Assembly: GCA_947522695.1 (NCBI GenBank)
Contig: CANNTX010000026.1
Location: forward strand, 1 to 18,047
Direction of reading: 5' to 3'
Length of the DNA stretch: 18,047 nt
Source: an uncultured Bacilli bacterium
GTDB taxonomy: Bacteria > Bacillota_I > Bacilli_A > RF39 > UBA660
Shown here: piece after piece, positions 13,985-18,047 of the stretch
How the letters are laid out: every line of letters begins with the position of its first letter
Numbering within the stretch: the stretch's first letter is position 1
Made by a program: the position numbers and the translations under genes
The notes under the pieces: generated by a model
Databases searched by the model: none
What the model was told of the DNA's origin: nothing
What the model saw: only the letters and a program-made list of their open reading frames with translations

Positions 13985-14012
13985 AAAAAGATGGTTTTAA
14001 CCCATCTTTTTT
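13985..14012 (+). terminator. Terminator of tRNA-Ala
   Basis: AAAAAGATGG and CCATCTTTTT (10 bp) flank a 7-base loop, followed by more T. It lies 11 bases after the CCA end. Confidence 0.85.
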
Positions 14013-14029
14013 ATTTTTAATTATTTCAC

Positions 14030-14058
14030 TTGGAACAATTATAAATTTATTATACAAT
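14030..14058 (+). promoter_or_regulatory. Promoter of the nucleotidase-like gene
   Basis: TTGGAA and TACAAT are 17 bases apart, giving a transcript start near 14065. It lies after the tRNA terminator and 26 bases before the ATG. Confidence 0.65.
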
Positions 14059-14083
14059 AATATTAACAAGGAGTATGATTTAA

Positions 14084-14680
14084 ATGAAGAAAAAAGACCT
14101 ATTGTTAGATGTTGATGAAGTTATATGTTTTTCTGGTTATCTAGAAGCAGTTAACGACTTTTTAAACACAAATTATAACATTGATGATTTTGATTGTTAT
14201 TATATTGATGAAAAAGTTATACCTAAAGAAAGATTTAAAGAATTTAATGAATATGTAAGTAAAAGAAATCTCTATGATTATACATCTTTTCTACCAGGAG
14301 CTATTGAAACAATTAAAAAACTAAATGAAAAATATGAAATATATATTTGTTCAGCATGTTTAAATACATTTGATTTAGATAATTCAGGAATTCAATTTAA
14401 AAATAAATATGATTTTTTAAGAAAAAATTTACCTTTTATAAATCCCAAAAAATTTATTTTAACAAGTTCTAAAAACATGGTAAAAGCTGATATTCAAATA
14501 GATGATTATTTGCCTAATTTTGATAATGATACTAAACTTAAAATTCTATTTCCATCATATCATAATAAAAATATTGACGATGAAATATTAAAAGAAAAAA
14601 ATATTATAAGAGCTGGATACGATTGGAAAACAGGATGGCAAGAAATATCAAAATTATTACTAGAAAATGAAAACGACTAA
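14084..14680 (+). CDS. HAD-family 5'(3')-deoxyribonucleotidase-like protein
   Basis: A 198-residue protein of the HAD superfamily, NT5C/PF06941 type. Motif I is LLDVDEVI (catalytic Asp9 and Asp11), motif II is CSACLN with Ser90, motif III Lys is in SSKNMVKAD (Lys130 or Lys134), and motif IV is IDDYL (Asp140, Asp141). Enzymes of this type remove the phosphate of deoxynucleoside monophosphates or related small molecules in the cytoplasm. The usual motif I is DMDGV; Glu replaces Gly, so the substrate may differ. AAGGAG lies ten bases before the ATG. Its 3' end overlaps the convergent anti-sigma gene by four bases, and the two share a hairpin. Confidence 0.75.
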   Translation: MKKKDLLLDVDEVICFSGYLEAVNDFLNTNYNIDDFDCYYIDEKVIPKERFKEFNEYVSKRNLYDYTSFLPGAIETIKKLNEKYEIYICSACLNTFDLDNSGIQFKNKYDFLRKNLPFINPKKFILTSSKNMVKADIQIDDYLPNFDNDTKLKILFPSYHNKNIDDEILKEKNIIRAGYDWKTGWQEISKLLLENEND

Positions 14681-14695
14681 AAAGTCGCTTTTTTT
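14674..14695. terminator. Shared terminator containing two convergent stop codons
   Basis: CGACT and AGTCG pair around a 4-base loop. T runs follow on both strands (seven T on the plus strand). The stop codons of the nucleotidase-like gene (plus) and the anti-sigma gene (minus) lie in or beside the loop, so one hairpin ends both genes. Confidence 0.75.
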
Positions 14696-16062
14696 AATAT
14701 TTTACCAGTTTTAGCATTTAACTTATAATTAAACTCTTTATCAACAGTTTTAAAACTAATATCATATACATTATTATCAATATCTAATATCATTTCATAA
14801 TCACTATATTTTACTACTTTAGCATCATTAAACACAATATTTTTAATTTTATCTTCATTTAAAATTTTTAAATCTTTATCAGTATTTATAACTTCATAAT
14901 TAATAATCTCTCCATTAATTGCGTTTATTTTTAATTTATATTCTAATTTATCTGTTTTAAATTCAACTATATAAACTGGTTTGCCGGCAATATAATTAGA
15001 TTCAATTTTATAATCATAATAATTAGTTACATTAGTTTTCTTAATTACAAAATCTTTTATTTCATCCTCTTTTAAATAACCATCATCATCAAATCCATCA
15101 GCAATTCTAATATCATAATCAAAGTTTAATTTCAGTTCTAATATTTTTCCAGTAATAGCATCTATTGCATAATGATAGTCAGATTTATTTGAAGTAAACT
15201 TACACATATAACCTATTTTGCCATCAAAATAATCAAGATCAATTTTTAAATTCTTAACCTTATTAGAAGATACACCAGCTTCTTTAAAAATAATTTGTTT
15301 AATTTCGTCAATAGTTTTATATTTAGATTCACTTGCATTTCCTATCGTAACAACATTTTCATTTTTATTCATACTATTATTAGATAATAAATTTAATTCA
15401 TTAGTGCTTAATTTTACTAAATCCTCAAAATTATATAATGAATTAGTACTTACAATACTTTTAATTAATTTAATTTTAGAAACAGATATATTATATTTTT
15501 TAGCTAGTTCATTATCAAAATCTGTAGTATCAGTATTTTCAATCATTATAGACGAATCAACATCATTACTTTTTAAATAATCATATACACTATTAGCTAA
15601 ATCAGATATTTCATAATTACCATCTACTAAACTTAATAATACTGAATTATCTTCATTAGTTATGTATCCATCTTTAATCATAGATGCAAAGATAGTATTT
15701 AAAGCTTTATTAATGTTAGTTCCCTTTAAATTTAAACCATTTAACATTATATTCGCATCATCATTATTAGTGTTTACTTTAACAACTTTATTTTTAGAAT
15801 TTACATATATTTCTAAACTAGGATTAACATCAATACCAATTATAGCAACAGAATTATTATTAAAATATAATAAACCAATAAACAAAATAATTAAACAAGC
15901 AAAACTTAAACATCCACTTAATATTATTTTCTTACTTTTTTCTTTTTTGATATTTAACACTACTCCACTATCACTATTTATCTTTTGAGACACATCTTCA
16001 AAATTACTACTTATTAAATTACTAAAAACATTATTTAGTTCTTTTTTTATATTATTTTTCAT
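14677..16062 (-). CDS. rsgI: RsgI-like anti-sigma factor with three PepSY-like domains
   Basis: A 461-residue membrane protein. Residues 1-45 lie in the cytoplasm and probably hold the sigma factor. A membrane helix follows at about 46-67. Next comes the RsgI-type outer region: IIGIDVNPSLEIYVNSKNKVVKVN (about 74-97, split here by spacing only) and a helical part to about 240. Three PepSY-like repeats follow at about 250-310, 333-390 and 403-458, each ending in a DAITGKIL/NAINGEII/NAKTGKIL strand. RsgI-type proteins sense the outside through their C-terminus and release the sigma factor. The ATG overlaps the sigma gene by 11 bases, with AAGGAGG inside that gene, so the two are made together. 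It ends in a shared terminator. Confidence 0.85.
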   Translation of the reverse strand: MKNNIKKELNNVFSNLISSNFEDVSQKINSDSGVVLNIKKEKSKKIILSGCLSFACLIILFIGLLYFNNNSVAIIGIDVNPSLEIYVNSKNKVVKVNTNNDDANIMLNGLNLKGTNINKALNTIFASMIKDGYITNEDNSVLLSLVDGNYEISDLANSVYDYLKSNDVDSSIMIENTDTTDFDNELAKKYNISVSKIKLIKSIVSTNSLYNFEDLVKLSTNELNLLSNNSMNKNENVVTIGNASESKYKTIDEIKQIIFKEAGVSSNKVKNLKIDLDYFDGKIGYMCKFTSNKSDYHYAIDAITGKILELKLNFDYDIRIADGFDDDGYLKEDEIKDFVIKKTNVTNYYDYKIESNYIAGKPVYIVEFKTDKLEYKLKINAINGEIINYEVINTDKDLKILNEDKIKNIVFNDAKVVKYSDYEMILDIDNNVYDISFKTVDKEFNYKLNAKTGKILKKATF

Positions 16063-16606
16063 TAATTGCCTCCTTATATTTTTTACGAACTTTTTTCATA
16101 GCTCGGTTATACTTTGAAAGTACAGTTGATAATTTCATATTAAGAAATTTACTTATTTCTAGAAAAGTAAATCCTTCAACTAAATTTAAAATAGCTAATT
16201 TTCTTTCTTCATCTGTTAATTCTTCTAACACTATTTTTAAAAGAACTTTATCATATGAAATATCTTTTTTACCAAGAATATCTTCTAGTTCATCAATATC
16301 ATTATAAATTATTTTTTTCTTTTTTCTTAACTTTTCCACACATAAATTTTTAGTTATTGTTAAAATCCATGAAAGAGGTTTATTTCTAGAACTATATGAC
16401 TGTGCATACTTATATATATTAAGATAAACATCCTGCATTACATCTTCACTATCAGAAGTATTTTTTAAAATAGAAAAAGCATAAGCATATACATTAACTC
16501 TTGTCTCATTATAAAGCATTTCAAGAGCACTCATATCACCACTTGCAATTCTACTTAAATAAGTATCTAATAAAATATCATTGTTTATCTTAAATATTGA
16601 AAACAT
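16052..16606 (-). CDS. ECF-type RNA polymerase sigma factor
   Basis: A 184-residue sigma-70-family protein of ECF size. Region 2 covers about 26-100: LYNETRVNVYAYAFSILKN, then SDSEDVMQDVYLNIYKY (core binding and -10 recognition) and PLSWILTITKNLCVEKLRKKKK. Region 4 covers about 128-182: LTDEERKLAILNLVEGFTFLEISKFLNMKLSTVLSKYNRAMKK (given in parts of the same stretch) is the helix-turn-helix for the -35 element. The start at 16606 is chosen because AGAGG lies eight bases before it; the frame is open 13 codons further with no ribosome site. It is co-translated with its RsgI-like regulator. Its targets are unknown; ECF factors often control their own operon. Confidence 0.9.
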   Translation of the reverse strand: MFSIFKINNDILLDTYLSRIASGDMSALEMLYNETRVNVYAYAFSILKNTSDSEDVMQDVYLNIYKYAQSYSSRNKPLSWILTITKNLCVEKLRKKKKIIYNDIDELEDILGKKDISYDKVLLKIVLEELTDEERKLAILNLVEGFTFLEISKFLNMKLSTVLSKYNRAMKKVRKKYKEAINEK

Positions 16607-16673
16607 AACATAACCTCTCACTATAATAACGTCATAAAATAACAAATTATTGCACTAAATTTTAATTATATTT

Positions 16674-16682
16674 ATTGTACCA
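16674..16682 (-). promoter_or_regulatory. Extended -10 box of the sigma/anti-sigma operon
   Basis: TG-G-TACAAT on the minus strand, an extended -10 box, would give a leader of about 60 bases before the sigma-factor ATG. No good -35 box was seen, and I found no clear ECF-type bipartite site, so a second, autoregulated promoter cannot be ruled out. Confidence 0.35.
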
Positions 16683-16714
16683 TAAACATAAAGTGTAAAT
16701 AATAGTAAATTAAT

Positions 16715-16743
16715 TTGACTTGCATATAATTACTTAGTAAAAT
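16715..16743 (+). promoter_or_regulatory. Promoter of the CofE-like gene
   Basis: TTGACT and TAAAAT, each five of six to consensus, are 17 bases apart. The transcript would start near 16750, just before the AAGGACGTGA ribosome site of the gene at 16766. It is divergent to the sigma-factor operon. Confidence 0.75.
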
Positions 16744-16765
16744 TTTATTGTAAGGACGTGATATT

Positions 16766-17950
16766 TTGAGAATAGTAGGAACATGTGTAAGAGGAATAAG
16801 AACACCCATTATTAAAGAAGGAGACGACCTAGCTGCCATTGTTGTTAATTCTTTATTAGAAGCAAGTAAAGAACATAACTTTACCTTCAATGATAAAGAT
16901 ATTGTTGGCATAACTGAAGCAGTTGTCGGAATAAGTGAAGGAAATTATGTAACCATAAATGATATTGCACTTGATGTATCTTCTAAATTTAATACTAAAG
17001 AAATTGGAATAGTTTATCCAATATTATCTAGAAATCGTTTTTCTAATATCTTAAAAGGTATTGCTAGAAATATGGATAAAATAACAATTCAATTATCTTT
17101 TCCAGCTGACGAAGTTGGTAATGGCATCCTAGATGAAAATAAATTAGATAATAGTAACTTTAATCTAGGTAGTTCATTTACTGAAAAAGAATATAATGAA
17201 TACTTTGGTGACTGGATTCATCCATTTACAGGTATCAATATGGTTAAATTTTATAAGGAATTATGTGAAAAAGAAAATTGTAAAACTGAATTTATCTTTT
17301 CCAATAATCCATTAGAAATTTTAAAATATACTAACAACGTAATAAATTGCGATATTCACACTAGAGAAAAAACTAAAAAAATATTAATGCATCATAATGC
17401 GAATGTATATTCTTTAACAGATATTTTAAACAAACCAATTAATAACTCTGGATTTAATCCTGAATATGGATTATTAGGTTCAAATAAATCAACAGAAGAA
17501 AAATTAAAATTATTTCCTAAAACCGGTAATGTTTTAGTCCACAAAATTCAAGATTTATTAAAAGAAAAAACAGGTAAAACAATTGAAGTAATGGTTTATG
17601 GAGATGGTGCCTTTAAAGATCCAGTTGGAAAAATATGGGAACTTGCCGATCCAGTTGTATCCCCTGCTTTTACTGATGGACTTATTGGAACACCAAACGA
17701 AATAAAACTTAAATATGTAGCAGATAATAAATATGCTAGTTTAACAGGTAACGACCTTAAAAACGCTATTGTAAATGAAATAAAGGAAAAACAAAATAAT
17801 TTAGTAGGACAAAATATATCTTTAGGAACTACTCCAAGAAGAATCACTGACTTAGTCGGATCATTATGTGATCTAACCAGTGGTTCTGGTGATAAGGGAA
17901 CACCAGTTGTTCTAATTCAAGGATATTTTGATAATCTATCAAACGAATAA
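16766..17950 (+). CDS. CofE-like gamma-glutamyl ligase (F420-0:L-glutamate ligase family)
   Basis: A 394-residue protein of the F420_ligase family (PF01996; CofE/FbiB-like). The N-terminus RIVGTCVRGIRTPIIKEGDDL holds the family's Arg-Thr-Pro and Gly-Asp-Asp motifs (split by position 10-21), and DIVGITEAVVGISEGN (45-60) has the conserved Thr-Glu. A later block, YGDGAFKDPVGKIWELADP (278-296), probably binds nucleotide or metal. CofE adds L-glutamate to coenzyme F420-0 with GTP, but it is about 250 residues; this form is longer and is found in Bacillota that lack F420 genes, so its true acceptor is unknown. The start codon is TTG, with AAGG ten bases upstream. Its terminator hairpin is interrupted by an insertion sequence at 17974. 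Confidence 0.7.
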   Translation: MRIVGTCVRGIRTPIIKEGDDLAAIVVNSLLEASKEHNFTFNDKDIVGITEAVVGISEGNYVTINDIALDVSSKFNTKEIGIVYPILSRNRFSNILKGIARNMDKITIQLSFPADEVGNGILDENKLDNSNFNLGSSFTEKEYNEYFGDWIHPFTGINMVKFYKELCEKENCKTEFIFSNNPLEILKYTNNVINCDIHTREKTKKILMHHNANVYSLTDILNKPINNSGFNPEYGLLGSNKSTEEKLKLFPKTGNVLVHKIQDLLKEKTGKTIEVMVYGDGAFKDPVGKIWELADPVVSPAFTDGLIGTPNEIKLKYVADNKYASLTGNDLKNAIVNEIKEKQNNLVGQNISLGTTPRRITDLVGSLCDLTSGSGDKGTPVVLIQGYFDNLSNE

Positions 17951-17973
17951 AACATGGACAAAAAATCCATGTT
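17951..17973 (+). terminator. Terminator hairpin that has lost its T-tract
   Basis: AACATGGA and TCCATGTT (8 bp) flank the loop CAAAAAA right after the stop at 17950. Instead of a T run, the next base begins the GAGTCTG end of a probable insertion sequence, so the terminator is probably broken. Confidence 0.65.
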
Positions 17974-18047
17974 GAGTCTGTAAATAAATTTGTGTAAAGT
18001 GAAAATCCTTTCTATGGTAATATAGAAATATATAGAACCAAGGAAGG
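17974..18047 (+). mobile_element. Left end of a probable IS256-family insertion sequence
   Basis: The sequence from GAGTCTGTAAATAAATTT on, then GTGTAAAGTG, resembles the terminal inverted repeat of IS256-family elements, which share an ATTTGTGTAAA core near the end. It is followed by an A/T-rich stretch with a small hairpin (TTCTAT/ATAGAA) and ends in AAGGAAGG, a possible ribosome site for a transposase just beyond the window. The boundary abuts the terminator hairpin of the CofE-like gene. The transposase and the right end are not in the window. Confidence 0.5.

Noticed and set aside
1..18047. CRISPR array or rRNA genes
   Set aside because: No regularly spaced repeats and no rRNA-like sequence were found; the only RNA gene is tRNA-Ala.

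Overview
The window is very A+T-rich and uses the standard bacterial code: TGG encodes Trp, and several genes end in TGA. Strong AGGAGG-type ribosome sites, TTGACA/TATAAT promoters often with an extended -10, short gaps, many overlapping genes and compact hairpin-plus-T terminators point to a low-G+C Bacillota. The gene families (TasA/SipW-like N-termini on surface proteins, Rpn-type PD-(D/E)XK proteins, CotF-like bundles, D-Asp peptidoglycan chemistry, an RsgI partner for an ECF sigma factor) fit an uncultured gut-type Bacilli lineage (RF39 / Erysipelotrichia-like). That placement is inference.

Layout. 1-2000 (minus): the first codons of an outgoing gene, then a large prepilin-motif surface protein with an InlB-type repeat and a Cys-rich tail. 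2079-4263 (minus): a tight four-gene envelope operon of lipoprotein, acidic protein with an amphipathic N-terminus, DUF948-like and YtxH-like. 4264-6547 (minus): a non-coding stretch with inverted repeats, a secreted protein whose start looks frameshifted, a membrane-anchored XRE regulator and a 38-residue basic microprotein. 6606-8566 (plus): an acyltransferase-fold protein lacking the usual catalytic His, and an Rpn-type nuclease-fold protein. 8577-11517 (minus): D-aspartate-ligase-like ATP-grasp enzyme, Asp/Glu racemase and CapA-like protein, probably making and installing D-Asp in peptidoglycan. 11595-12057 (plus): two small CotF-like helical proteins. 12110-13690 (minus): a surface protein with an unusual C-terminal cassette. 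13897-13973: tRNA-Ala(UGC). 14084-14680 (plus): a 5'-deoxynucleotidase-like HAD protein, convergent with 14677-16606 (minus), an ECF sigma factor and RsgI-like anti-sigma factor. 16766-17950 (plus): a CofE-like gamma-glutamyl ligase. 17974-end: the left end of a probable IS256-family element that has displaced the T-tract of the preceding terminator.

The most notable signal is the 3' end of the surface-protein gene at 12110-13690. About 160 bases jump from about 25% to about 50% G+C, and the coding strand drops to about 10% adenine. This falls in a C-type-lectin-like ...GVRP... module, as expected of a variable region written by a diversity-generating retroelement. The same gene has a promoter-like region with a G6 run between a TTGACG and a TATAAT only 14 bases apart, a possible phase-variable spacer. 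The two could make a surface protein that varies both in sequence and in expression. Neither mechanism can be proved from this window; no reverse transcriptase or template repeat is present.
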